A stretch of 64,000 bases of DNA from NCBI RefSeq assembly GCF_000766945.1, contig NZ_KN266207.1, forward strand, positions 1,235,631 to 1,299,630, read 5' to 3'. The position numbers and the translations under genes are program-made. Positions within the stretch are counted from its first letter, which is position 1, and every line of letters begins with the position of its first letter. The notes beneath the pieces are model-generated. The model made no database searches. It worked only from the letters and a program-made list of their open reading frames with translations, and was not told the DNA's origin. Of this stretch, positions 29,601 to 34,398 are shown piece by piece. The DNA is from Cellvibrio mixtus subsp. mixtus J3-8. Its GTDB lineage: Bacteria > Pseudomonadota > Gammaproteobacteria > Pseudomonadales > Cellvibrionaceae.

Positions 29601-30441
29601 GTTGTGCATCAATACAGAAACGATCTTCCGCTGTCCAGGTAATTGCTTTATTCGCATTATCACGAACCAATGTTTGCGGGCAGCGTTTGATTACGCTCAA
29701 TCCACCTAATGAGCCACCTTTACCTAATAAACCATTCGGTGATTGGCTGTTGTAAATGGCGGAAATATTCGGTTTAACACCACCAGTTCCATTCGGAGCC
29801 GATATTGGCAAGCTGTAAACTGCAGCACCTAAACGATCCACAGTCAGATCATAAGAAGCGGAAGTTGCACCTGCAAACGCTGACGGCTCAACTGACGACA
29901 TTAATTCAGATTCATTGGTAAATAAATTTTTGAAAAACGATAAAAAAGAATCAAAGAATGAAGAAATCCAAAAGCCATTGGAATCGACACCCGTAACAAC
30001 GACCTCATTTTCTCCTTCTGACTCTTGCGCAGAACCGGATGAAGCCGCTGCTGCAATTAGTTCATCTATCCCTGAGCTACCATTCAGTCGCAGATAAGCA
30101 ACTTTTTCCGTACTGCCATACGCGTTTTTACAAATAACCTTCGAGGTTATCTTTTCCGATATATCCTCGTATTTAATATTTGAAGTTCCGGATTCATCCA
30201 GCTCCAATGAATCCCCTTCACTGGTTTGGCAGGAATCTGCATGAGCAGCCACAAGGCGCAAATGTGATGTTTCACCCTCAAGCACCTGCTGCGGCTCAAA
30301 ATAGAGGCTCACTTGCGGCGACGTTTGCGCCCAGGCTATTTGACAGGAGACAAAAATCGCTGCCGCAACAATAACCTTTTCAAGTTTCATCTTAAGCGAA
30401 AGATTATTGTGTGGTTTGGCTGCATCATGCTGGAGTTTCAT
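14671..30441 (-). CDS. Giant secreted SpvB/FG-GAP, Ig-like and hemagglutinin-type mosaic protein
   Basis: A 5256-residue protein with a Sec signal ending AWA at residue 38. Two SpvB/TcaC-type units with FG-GAP repeats (DFNGDGYDDL, DINGDGLSDV) span about 197-1170 and 1207-2180. A poly-serine linker follows at about 2185-2204, then Ig-like modules (VVFYANDEEIGTDTTAPYSL) with more serine-rich linkers to about 3007. Five fibronectin-like modules with conserved PCFxW and CW(G/D) motifs span about 3027-4180, then another Ig-like stretch. About 4384-4913 resembles the TPS/hemagglutination domain and beta-helix of filamentous hemagglutinins, with NNIRCKNCGFINVQRAVL near 4500. The C-terminal 340 residues are unassigned. 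ATG 30441 has GGA seven bases upstream; an in-frame ATG at 30390 is possible. The CdiA-like gene starts 14 bases after the stop. Function is unproven, probably cell-surface presentation or export of the downstream toxin. Confidence 0.8.
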   Translation of the reverse strand: MKLQHDAAKPHNNLSLKMKLEKVIVAAAIFVSCQIAWAQTSPQVSLYFEPQQVLEGETSHLRLVAAHADSCQTSEGDSLELDESGTSNIKYEDISEKITSKVICKNAYGSTEKVAYLRLNGSSGIDELIAAAASSGSAQESEGENEVVVTGVDSNGFWISSFFDSFLSFFKNLFTNESELMSSVEPSAFAGATSASYDLTVDRLGAAVYSLPISAPNGTGGVKPNISAIYNSQSPNGLLGKGGSLGGLSVIKRCPQTLVRDNANKAITWTAEDRFCIDAQRLILITGTQGEAESQYKTEIDNGVVYTAKGGTSGNPDYFEARAQDNATLIFGGSATAKELGGSTMTWALTQYKDAANNAIEYVYEGTAADGLRIKQINYAFPEANTTVNPGAYIEFIYKDRDDSISKYVAGYEFRNNKLLTQINSYSLPGILHRSYQLDYATSSGLAGYVSRWQGVDECTTHSQCFSTNQFVWGNTRTDFDGKTEIKNIGISLISSVAKHGHQTYSIDSNYYSALEAVDLNGNGLNDLVWTEIANSDNARYIFAAFDTGVLPFDADRLARRYALSSESSIRNQPRVEVGDTNADGGADLWLPQYYSDGRTNWSGQMFGRPYKEEWSASVAQGLGYAQFVKTADFNGDGYDDLISFLQQDFYGSSLSVNFSSFSKNTTLPITSNKYFSKISSTPLSFNDVKNRPSDEAFQFPTSSGQPAEIDMATGDFDGDGRIDIVANTAWENATLNKQTLKLNWYSIDGTSLIFKGNVYEETKNYLSRYYTDRYLMSDALNLYDLQAPDINGDGLSDVAFRINATTWKYAINTGKGFKPLTNIFSSDSESVYARNYRSTAFFDVNVDGSKDFVWYKYNATTKNYEIYVKYWSEKESGFLPDSLLRLSVNQPFLFADMNGDKWLDIIEHDQAARSSSQEYLKIYGYSNDPSSQNKNSTGVLTQDSIVEIKTGLRAITTIEYQTLLRPAKQSKFSCTSRSTYTPFDCQDHWGASQYKPLKVDVALNPNTLDAVSVDNDNFYTKNNEPFNGLNNLHAGQARVFQHVAPLPIVTRIKKLQDSNVVSDKKYYSWIMRNQAGGRGLLGFEKTLIDDQLSGNRVETSWRQDWPYTGIVTSQTTYTKFGKLLAEQSNQLNLAVTNTPTGKVFSPRIEQVTAKTYELKAGGAEQGNLIGNVTASAQNSSVKAIDNVTANTSSASANTDIGEPSEYKLDIDRMGASVYRLPISAPNGIGGVKPNISAIYNSQSPNGLLGKGGSLGGLSVIKRCPQTLVRDNANKVITWTAEDRFCIDTQRLILIAGTQGEAESQYKTEIDNGVVYTAKGGTSGNPDYFEARAQDNATLIFGGSATAKEQGGATMTWALTQYKDAANNAIEYVYEDTAADGLRIKQINYAFPEKNTTTNPGAYIEFIYKDREDPIAKFVAGYEFRTNKLLTQINSYTLPGLLYRSYQLDYAASSGLAGYVNRLQSIDECAALNQCFSASQFTWGNTQVNASGVTELKDINIGWLQDVTQNGYGLSSIVRADFVDLNGNGIADLVLEEQNSSKAMTFTAFDPAVPAIDSDNRTSYRTDERDPTQVTQTKPFSFADINADGVSDLLTGGYVTSEYLRSYGSTQARSKYQWYLDQNYVPLYSGYRYNFYGDFDGDGLIYQLLIGREIKRYSQTRDFWVNKLKKNTTASAEAAKEMARYFNWTENVKATFSDITAATVTERVELPTEYGQPGNIDMAVADFNGDGKSDLVTYTSWHTNSANQTDYKLNWYSWNGTQFNLQGNIYTKTQPGSYYENGNMYDATYLKDLTTPDINGDGLADVSYRFINNSPTSYALSKGNAFTTPVVMNNPLITRAYKVWYHDINQDGSADFIFATSDVVSGVTQYTYYVSYWNAMQSKYLDPVVLRTTTNTPIVMADANGDAWVDFVEYDPTAKNAGKPYIRIYGFTNALSTTNNNHGVFTRDVIVGIKTGIRKFESIEYQTLARPATVKTKTCINPAMACQDFYGSHHYEYNRIKGVFATDSLTATEVDEKSYYRKANDPFAGLSNPYAETARVTQVINTMPIAIRTKTIVKQAAGDVLVSDKKYFYNSLRTQAGGRGLLGFEKTTVEDLLTGKRTETSWRQDWPYTGIIGKLEEKNLQGATLREADNQLTLKAYTESSGLKIFSPAVNGQLVKRYAAPLVAGQTGRLLSTELIGLATSSSSSSAKSSSSVKSVSSSSSAIARPVSLELTAPGEGAVLNYESGASIPLSAVVKAADGSIWKDTDGLPPKVVFYDYWTDSVRDETRLYQKLAMSVADGVPVYWTPDSQGMYAIRAMAYLNDGTILYSKLAGVWINRPVGTPAARLIATSYGYSYPADWTFNFAVDASDEDGIENVSFYANDNFIGNGTSINGSTAPRFDWKPTVLGAYQIYALVKDKTGKVSKTKTMLANYGIPSVENKIPLPVRDRYPYMTEALPYPAYFYTLGSDVYLSSQLKGETNTQWKEADNSIPVAKFYASDIYVAESAASGYATTWRPTLAAAYEMTAISKLKNNELVVSPPSTLLVAQATAPRALLTAPAYSGISYYQGQLIPVSVTANAMTGSSINKVVFYANDEEIGTDTTAPYSLSWMPPATGLYRLKAHVVDSKGVVGVSAQRDVRYLNQGTSNSLATINEPLVAVLNAANDQYFDGLSSAYRLRVTAKNLPENPLIEIFAKPNNATSWSYSPWVSVEPGAEETLAAPAGVSVQSDASGVVIFAINGQSIGGYDYRARICDRVTFNCSVFSDLTSVNLVAVSSSSSSANSQASGNNQSASGDTSAAQNSSAASSQALKLALMSPQTSFTEKYGLGAEVVLGAYLVGPGYSGGLDVNGKAAAVDFYANGVLLSGLPPYPSSNFLKGWTPTAAGKYAIHAVHRMQNGTTLISPTGYMEFTQTGAPVISISSPVTNQQLVKDQAATISASVSDPENNVGHVTFYVNNVQVGERDFTAPYSVDWTPTSSGSYTIYAVALDNTLLKTTSVAVNVNVQGNSSMASSSISNSSRASSSAISTVVGNLSAYPINGAIIENFANAPCFQWPGATGINSYQITLATSSNLGGQKWTKTIGQRSVCWGNGLGWNSASDVPELLSEGSTYYWQVTGSAGGNTYTSAIQSFVVGASGLPAIPQITSAPIQAIGSFTLDWSPVGAVKTDYFNLREKSNGQVNVYSNLSTRSYILTPLNAMVYEYSLQACNAKGCSDFSAPVRVMANPFASLASPALVSPVDNSIINVSGASPCFQWSTVTGATSYNVTINTDGHFPVSRWQKISTTGTSICWDGGSGWSAGGVQKPADLIMKEGAAYYWRVVAVKGSNEAYGFSQTRSFRMTSGIAEAPVAPAAIAVEPSASSFSVSWRSVSGVSYYELQRASSGDPLGFYAAEWSAGEKLSATSTLVSGLVDFNLYRWRVRACNSANLCSAWKVSESKVYQPITSLTPVVPVLPERAAVLGGNPCFEWTPNAATTGHIVTVSVGDYFPAQRWSKSVASGNRVCWNNGEGWESAGLTKLAVPKNLQPGVPYQWRVVSGDSAGRQARSETRSFVVDTNNAFNADMLVPALSVIDADQDCFYIVNMGAAANVPFSYVYELYEKKSSDLDWQLVVSKSKARGNIPPFMLYSDADIFSGRYLSGGAYDYRARICEGDNCGAFSSVLSVNTSQSCKNVAMPVVNFEPLISTAVVGQDNLLSVSATTTQGTISHVNFYAGGQLIGTDTAAPFSVNWKPTIEGTTHIEAIAETSTGGTGSTHFKSVNVIAQPAISDTGNFDFAVKQNVYNLKFDLSWKPVAGHTRYELWQRSSGRLDDLYESGWKSYAISAAEYGAGVISIPVNSIPDALYVQWKLVVCDAAINCKSQLSKVKTLQYNPVATITESLTPANNATVDFDKAENNLCFDWSKDPNAVLYTVAVSDVPEFPERRWQQSVSKDNAKLCWGNVNDWTRAGVYRNELPEDLKIGGTYFWRVVINYADGSQGFSNTNQFTLSSNVPHLDVTTNLVAQNFELKWNKVNARFYQLQVRVGNNMAEVEAATAQQIPLIDSTATTVIEPMANYKNYLMMQWQVRACQSATNCGAWQSSRIKTNQYGATLSGINLTAPANGSPIDIAINQSIPCFKWSADANATDYVVTVSDTPEFTERRWAKTANATEVCWDSGNGWSAAGIYKDELHQSLYRGFKYYWRVVSRYSNGGLGFSQTYSFDVTDSSEPVIALLAPKPLDGNRVFIDTQVPVMANVFDTYMRNWRNVDGRQPLVDYYLNNALLPGGYRVSAGIPVQWHPINEGTYKIKAVAYLDDAKTLKTLEAEIHVVKPQAPTIVMQASGSANAGIAVDLNAVVTDPDQQIEQITFYANGEPVGKVSNAPPYKTSWTPVVAGNYALVAKMVDKRGKETVSAVKNATVHPTLFSIDGLNLASDFGNHGSYGWSVMSLKHSDMLTVNASNNSRISYNKFSKLLLNRPLKIINRSDVYANGIVPQLIVVDADQVELNAGIEIIGEPADLLIINSSTSNNIRCKNCGFINVQRAVLAVATPAAALSAAMTQVGQLQTRVAGTVDINNLQASGVVSLEVIADRVVTKGQINTQQYARQSTEVNSQSIVEPVLDFVVTPDINSVVVGSGGVSLLQGNFSVNYETMALENTVAGTGVMDLQAAIYSGAIKVFAADAIQLGGNLSTRSSHRAAQIYRGQLRAQEEQIQLKTIAQATTAPGLRISGNVLSDAKVSVIGHSADIRPTGSIQAHSVKMELIGQLMNRGFIRGYVRATTENAANGEAMLELGAGSVDNRGEIRGVFNNLVMVGGATSIEGKINIASEGDVYNRFGGSITAKTINIIAKGKIRNGSLYAFDDTASGGKESTTVINIAPHDTSRLSTHDQLNFSLNEAPLKNTTARIAGDEVTLQAARSVENINPYTEPYSSAAVEISSASEEAERHANDVEIEAVNKLQIFSNTYVLNSSAKLGVSQPGATHLLAIKAPQVRNERYYTNLIVETFSDFTEVKAQSNGRDATVQDWAKGIQSRYGFYSPPGYIYSFARVELDFGDTGNGLLNNISYVDFYSDLKVFGLGKITTRGISLEKMSYESGNAIQVSIPECQNAFYQGHQNYQSYQWYYQCAPRTTYKSTPEGKLIKQSPDNTLFAVNGEASAPANAFNARNDQSLMVLRKKVIAEYIEARNIIAAQLHANDIRQGDMDPACIQSVNFEEKDNILIGTRRQFSDLSHIRCYHSRAFGSQNVSGYASAAPYTWSTSFGNKNITELINENIPVMGTALNTQIENYRAWRNAAQ
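23895..26823 (-). repeat. Second copy of the internal SpvB/FG-GAP duplication
   Basis: This copy begins with YKLDIDRMGASVYRLPISAP and ends before the poly-serine linker. It repeats the unit at 26930-29853 at an offset of 3030 bases. The first part is nearly identical in DNA (for example around the PNISAIYNSQSPNGLLGKGG segment), the central FG-GAP part differs strongly, and the end (QAGGRGLLGFEKT, ETSWRQDWPYTGI) matches again. Confidence 0.85.
26930..29853 (-). repeat. First copy of the internal SpvB/FG-GAP duplication
   Basis: This copy begins with YDLTVDRLGAAVYSLPISAP. See the second copy at 23895-26823, with which it shares near-identical ends and a divergent centre. Confidence 0.85.
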
Positions 30442-30523
30442 AACAGATCCATTTAAAAATTATTACAGTGAACTTAGATCACGAATTAGTTGGAGATCAA
30501 ACAAAAAATAAGATGCCCCTCAA

Positions 30524-30540
30524 GCTTCAATAATTGAAGC
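30524..30540. promoter_or_regulatory. Palindrome upstream of the giant gene
   Basis: GCTTCAATAATTGAAGC is a perfect dyad (GCTTCAA and TTGAAGC around TAA) lying 83 bases upstream of the giant gene's start codon. It could be an operator; no flanking promoter hexamers are clear and it lacks a T-run, so it is not a typical terminator. Confidence 0.3.
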
Positions 30541-30607
30541 CATGAAGAACTTAAACCCGGAAATATATGCAATAAAACGGCGAACCAAAGAAGCCCGCCG
30601 ATGTAAA

Positions 30608-31510
30608 TCACTGCGCAGATTTTTCTGCCCTTACACCATCCACAATATAATTGGCATTAGCATCTACAGAGATTTTTATACTTTGCTCGCCCGCTGAATA
30701 TTGGGTGTTTTTAATAAGTTTGGCCCAAATGCCGGCATTGATATTTTGATCGAGTGCAGCCGATTTGAGAGGTTGCCCATTAACTGCATAGGAAATATTG
30801 GCAACCTGGTTTTTATTGGATACCCAATGTACATAAACATCGTAGTTACCAGCCGTTGGAATTGTGAAGTTCCAATTGGTTACTACGGCATTTGTTGGTT
30901 GGGCATTGGTGGGAGTAACTTGAACACCATTAATCCATGCGGAATTATTAGGTGAATTATTTACCAGGGGAGGCATGACTGAAAAATAACGCTGCCCCTG
31001 AATATAAGCAACAGGAACCAATTGATTTTTTACTGGATGCAATTGGGGCTGACCACAAATTATTCGCGTAAACTTTATTTGTAAATTATTAGTAAATGCA
31101 GTGAAAAATAAATTTTTTATACCGGCATAATAATCTTCTTGAGTTTGGACTGCTACCCAAGGTGTGCTTGGGCTATTTGCAGCATAAGCGGGTGTTATGG
31201 GTTGAATCTTCATTGGTAGCACCACAAAATTTTCTATGTCCTGACCACTACAATTTACTGTTTTATTCAACTTTACCCATAAAACATCCGAAAAATGTGC
31301 CTGAGGCCAGCTATTTGATTCAACTGCAGAGCCTCTTACCCCAGCTACCACATTAGTTCTTCCATAATAAAAATCATTTATCAACTTCACGTCATAAGCG
31401 ACATCAAGAATATTCGCCGTAACATCAACTGTGGAATAAAACTGCTCTTGAGCATTAACGAATGACGATGTAAATAGAAAACCAAATAAAGCAAACACAC
31501 GAATTTTCAT
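30608..31510 (-). CDS. Secreted protein with golvesin-like C-terminal domain, copy 2
   Basis: The 300-residue product has a signal peptide ending SFVNA before QEQFYSTVDVTANI. ATG 31510 has GGA seven bases upstream. An in-frame ATG at 31522 would add four residues without a better ribosome site. The middle part (about 30-190) has three cysteines and is unknown. The last 110 residues resemble the golvesin/Xly-CBD-like fold found in secreted and cell-surface proteins: NWNFTIPTAGNYDVYVHWVS, then SISYAVNGQ-type text and NYIVDGVRAEKSAQ at the end. It is a close paralogue of the upstream gene at 31594-32511, almost identical over the C-terminal domain and less so in the middle. It lies 166 bases before the giant gene on the same strand, so co-expression is possible. 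Confidence 0.75.
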   Translation of the reverse strand: MKIRVFALFGFLFTSSFVNAQEQFYSTVDVTANILDVAYDVKLINDFYYGRTNVVAGVRGSAVESNSWPQAHFSDVLWVKLNKTVNCSGQDIENFVVLPMKIQPITPAYAANSPSTPWVAVQTQEDYYAGIKNLFFTAFTNNLQIKFTRIICGQPQLHPVKNQLVPVAYIQGQRYFSVMPPLVNNSPNNSAWINGVQVTPTNAQPTNAVVTNWNFTIPTAGNYDVYVHWVSNKNQVANISYAVNGQPLKSAALDQNINAGIWAKLIKNTQYSAGEQSIKISVDANANYIVDGVRAEKSAQ

Positions 31511-31593
31511 ACAATATTCCATATATGCAAGCCAAAAACCTCCCTTACAGGAAGCCCATAAAGATAATGATTTAAATAGATTCTACAATTGAA

Positions 31594-32511
31594 TTACTGC
31601 GCGGATTTTTCAGCCCTTACGCCATCAACAACGTAATTAGCATTAGCGTCGACAGATATTTTTATACTGTGCTCACCGACTGAATATTGGGTATTTTTTA
31701 TTAATTTGGTCCAAATACCAGCATTAATATTTTGATCAAGTGCTGCGGATTTCAATGCTTGACCATCTACCGCATAAGCAATATTAGCTACCTGGTTTTT
31801 ATTGGAAACCCAGTGAACATAAACATCGTAGTTACCAGCAGCTGGAACCGTGAAATTCCAGTTGGTAACAACGGCATTTGTTGGTTGGGAATTGGTGGGT
31901 GTTACTTGAACGCCATTTACCCATGCAGAATTATTCGTTGAATTATCGGTTTTTTTTGGAATGATTTTGAAATATTTTTGGCCCTGAATATAGGCAACGG
32001 GAACCAATTGATTTTTTATTGGATGCAATTGAGGGTTGCCACACATGATGCGAGTAAACTTCACTTGTAGATTATTCAGATACGCATTCGAAAATAGTTC
32101 TTTAGTACGAAAATAACTATCATCAGGATCAGCCGTTGCAATCCATGGGATATTTGGAAAAGAAGACGTATAGTTTGAGGGCATTGGAGATAACAATATT
32201 GGTAACACGACGAAATCACTTATTTCCTGACCTCCGCAATTTACCGTTTTATTCATTTTTGCCCACAAAATATCGTAATGTTCACCGTAGGTATATCCAT
32301 ATTGCGAAGTCCAACCACCATAACCCGAGGGATTTCCGCCCCTGACACCAGCAACAATAATGGAACCATTTAAAGTCGATACCAATTTACGGTCATATGC
32401 GATCTCAAGAATATTCGCCGTAACATCAACCGTAGAATAAAACTGCTCTTGAGCTTTTACAGAAGGGAGGATTGCTAAAACCAGCAACGCCAAAATAGAA
32501 CGAATTTTCAT
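31594..32511 (-). CDS. Secreted protein with golvesin-like C-terminal domain, copy 1
   Basis: A paralogue of the next gene, 305 residues long. ATG 32511 (MKIRSILALLVLAILPSVKA) gives a clean signal peptide ending VKA before QEQFYSTVD, with GGA a few bases upstream. An earlier in-frame ATG at 32541 would put ten extra residues before it. The mature N-terminal region (EQFYSTVDVTANILEIAYDR) and the C-terminal golvesin-like domain (NWNFTVPAAGNYDVYVHWVS) are strongly conserved with the other copy. The region between, with CGGQEISDFVVLPI and FTRIMCGNPQLHPIKNQLVP, varies more. The two genes are 83 bases apart. The pair looks like a tandem duplication with unknown ligand and unknown role in this block. 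Confidence 0.75.
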   Translation of the reverse strand: MKIRSILALLVLAILPSVKAQEQFYSTVDVTANILEIAYDRKLVSTLNGSIIVAGVRGGNPSGYGGWTSQYGYTYGEHYDILWAKMNKTVNCGGQEISDFVVLPILLSPMPSNYTSSFPNIPWIATADPDDSYFRTKELFSNAYLNNLQVKFTRIMCGNPQLHPIKNQLVPVAYIQGQKYFKIIPKKTDNSTNNSAWVNGVQVTPTNSQPTNAVVTNWNFTVPAAGNYDVYVHWVSNKNQVANIAYAVDGQALKSAALDQNINAGIWTKLIKNTQYSVGEHSIKISVDANANYVVDGVRAEKSAQ

Positions 32512-32763
32512 ACAATAGTCCATATAAAAAATAACTAGCACTTCCTGAGTGGAAATAACTAAAGAAAAGAAAATTGAAGGTGGAAAGGTATTACGAGGGA
32601 AATTTTAATGGCTCGCCCTAGCCAGATATTATCTGTGGCGCGATTATAAACATCCATTATTTAACAAATCAATACGACAATTTATGAAATTATTATTATG
32701 GATTGCTTAAAAATCTGACTAAAACGAATATCAAAAAGAAAATGCGCATAACAGGCGGATGAG

Positions 32764-34323
32764 TTACTCATCCGCCATTCGATCTTGCGCTTTACTAACT
32801 CCAGTTTCAGGTTCTTCTATTTCATCAGTGGAATCAGTACCGGAATCATCGCCGTCCTCTTCATCCTCTTCCGGTGCAGCTTGGTTCATTTGGCTTTCTT
32901 CAATCAGGATTGCCTCCGGAGTCTGGATACCAATGTGGTATGCGGCAAAACCGGGGAGGACAACCTGATCCAATGCCATACCAATCACTCGCCCTGTGTA
33001 AGGTGATTTGATTGTTGTGCGCGCATTGGTAATTGGATCAGTTACCGTGCCGAGCGTATCGCCTTCTTTAACGCGCTGCCCCAAGGTCGCCGTGCTAAAT
33101 AAAATTCCGCTTTGATTTGCACGCACCCAGGTTGAACGATAATAAACGGGAGCAATGCGATTCCAGCGTTTTTGTTTACCGTACATTCCAGTTTTTGCGA
33201 GTAATGTATTGAGTGCAGTAACGCCCTGCTCCACCACATCGCGCTGCATTGCCATTGGCTCGCCCGCTTCAAGGGTTACGGATGGAATGCCCGCGCGCAC
33301 CGCAGCAGTGCGTAATGAGCTTGGATTACCACGACTATTTAATACCGCAATCACACCAAAACTTTGCGCAAGGCGCGCAACATTTTCATCACTCAAATCT
33401 GCACGCAATTGCGGCAAATTGGTGCGATGAAATGAACCCGTGTGTAAATCCACCAGCGAATCGCAATGCATAATTACTTTGGAAAAAAATGAATGCGCCA
33501 GACGCGATGCGGAACTACCGTAGGTATTACCCGGAAAATAACGATTCCAGTCGCGACGATCCGGCAAGTAACGGGAGTTGCGGCGGAAGCCCATAATATT
33601 GGCAACCGGCACACCAATAATAGTGCCGTTTAATTTCGCCGGATCAATATCAAATATAACGCGACGAATCATTTCAATTCCATTCAGTTCATCGCCATGC
33701 ACTGCCGCCGTCAAACATAACGTTTTACCGGGATTCGCTCCATTGACTACCAACACTGGCGTAGCTTCACTGAATGCACCTACTGCTGCATCCGAACTCC
33801 AGGTCAAACGCACTGACGAATTCGGTTTCACTTCTGTATCCAGAATAAATTTGGAAAGCGCAATAGAACCGATAGCTACAGGAGCGGCCTCGGGCGAAAC
33901 AGAAATAGTGTTGGCAGGTTCAGCAATAGGTGGGCTTGCAATGGCAACACTTGATACTGACTGTTCGCTGGACGACGCAACACTACTGGAAATTCCAGCA
34001 ACAGAACTGGCAACGGAAGATTCAGCAGCAGATGATGATTGTACCAGGACTGGCTCGTTTACAGACGTTGCTGTGGATGATGCAGCTGCGGCAACAGAAG
34101 ACTCCGCATGCACAGATAAAGGTTCTTGCACAGCAGCAACCACACCAACATGCGTTGCGCTCGACGCAGGAGTTATTAAATTACCAACAACATCATCAAC
34201 GAGAGAAGGTTCACTGGATGTGCTGACACCTTGAGCCAATACAAATCCACTGCTAAAAATAGAACTGAGAAAAAACGATGTAACAAGAAATTTAATTGCG
34301 GTTGATAAACAAAATTGCTGCAT
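32764..34323 (-). CDS. Secreted succinylglutamate desuccinylase/aspartoacylase-family protein with serine-rich linker
   Basis: A 519-residue M14-like zinc hydrolase. A signal peptide ends near VLA at residue 30 and is followed by about 110 residues of low-complexity Ser/Ala/Val sequence. The catalytic domain (about 195-480) contains the zinc ligands in AAVHGDELNGIEM (HxxE) near 208 and DLHTGSFHRT (third ligand) near 295, plus the catalytic glutamate in TLEAGEPMAM. A C-terminal lipoyl-like beta domain (SGILFSTATLGQRVKEGDTL) follows, as in other AstE/AspA-like proteins. The tail is very acidic (APEEDEEDGDDSGTDSTDEI). Export makes a role in arginine catabolism unlikely; amide or acyl cleavage outside the cytoplasm is an inference. 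It opens the minus-strand accessory block, directly downstream of guaA, with no terminator seen between them. Confidence 0.82.
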   Translation of the reverse strand: MQQFCLSTAIKFLVTSFFLSSIFSSGFVLAQGVSTSSEPSLVDDVVGNLITPASSATHVGVVAAVQEPLSVHAESSVAAAASSTATSVNEPVLVQSSSAAESSVASSVAGISSSVASSSEQSVSSVAIASPPIAEPANTISVSPEAAPVAIGSIALSKFILDTEVKPNSSVRLTWSSDAAVGAFSEATPVLVVNGANPGKTLCLTAAVHGDELNGIEMIRRVIFDIDPAKLNGTIIGVPVANIMGFRRNSRYLPDRRDWNRYFPGNTYGSSASRLAHSFFSKVIMHCDSLVDLHTGSFHRTNLPQLRADLSDENVARLAQSFGVIAVLNSRGNPSSLRTAAVRAGIPSVTLEAGEPMAMQRDVVEQGVTALNTLLAKTGMYGKQKRWNRIAPVYYRSTWVRANQSGILFSTATLGQRVKEGDTLGTVTDPITNARTTIKSPYTGRVIGMALDQVVLPGFAAYHIGIQTPEAILIEESQMNQAAPEEDEEDGDDSGTDSTDEIEEPETGVSKAQDRMADE

Positions 34324-34398
34324 AAGTTCAGCGTCTCATTAGTATAGAAATATCACTGCACAGCACACATCCCTGTGATTGATCCTGACAATAATTAA

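Noticed and set aside
33578..34234. 218-residue plus-strand reading frame opposite the serine-rich M14-like gene
   Set aside because: Antisense to low-complexity Ser/Ala codons, which produce open frames on the other strand by chance; no family match and no ribosome site.
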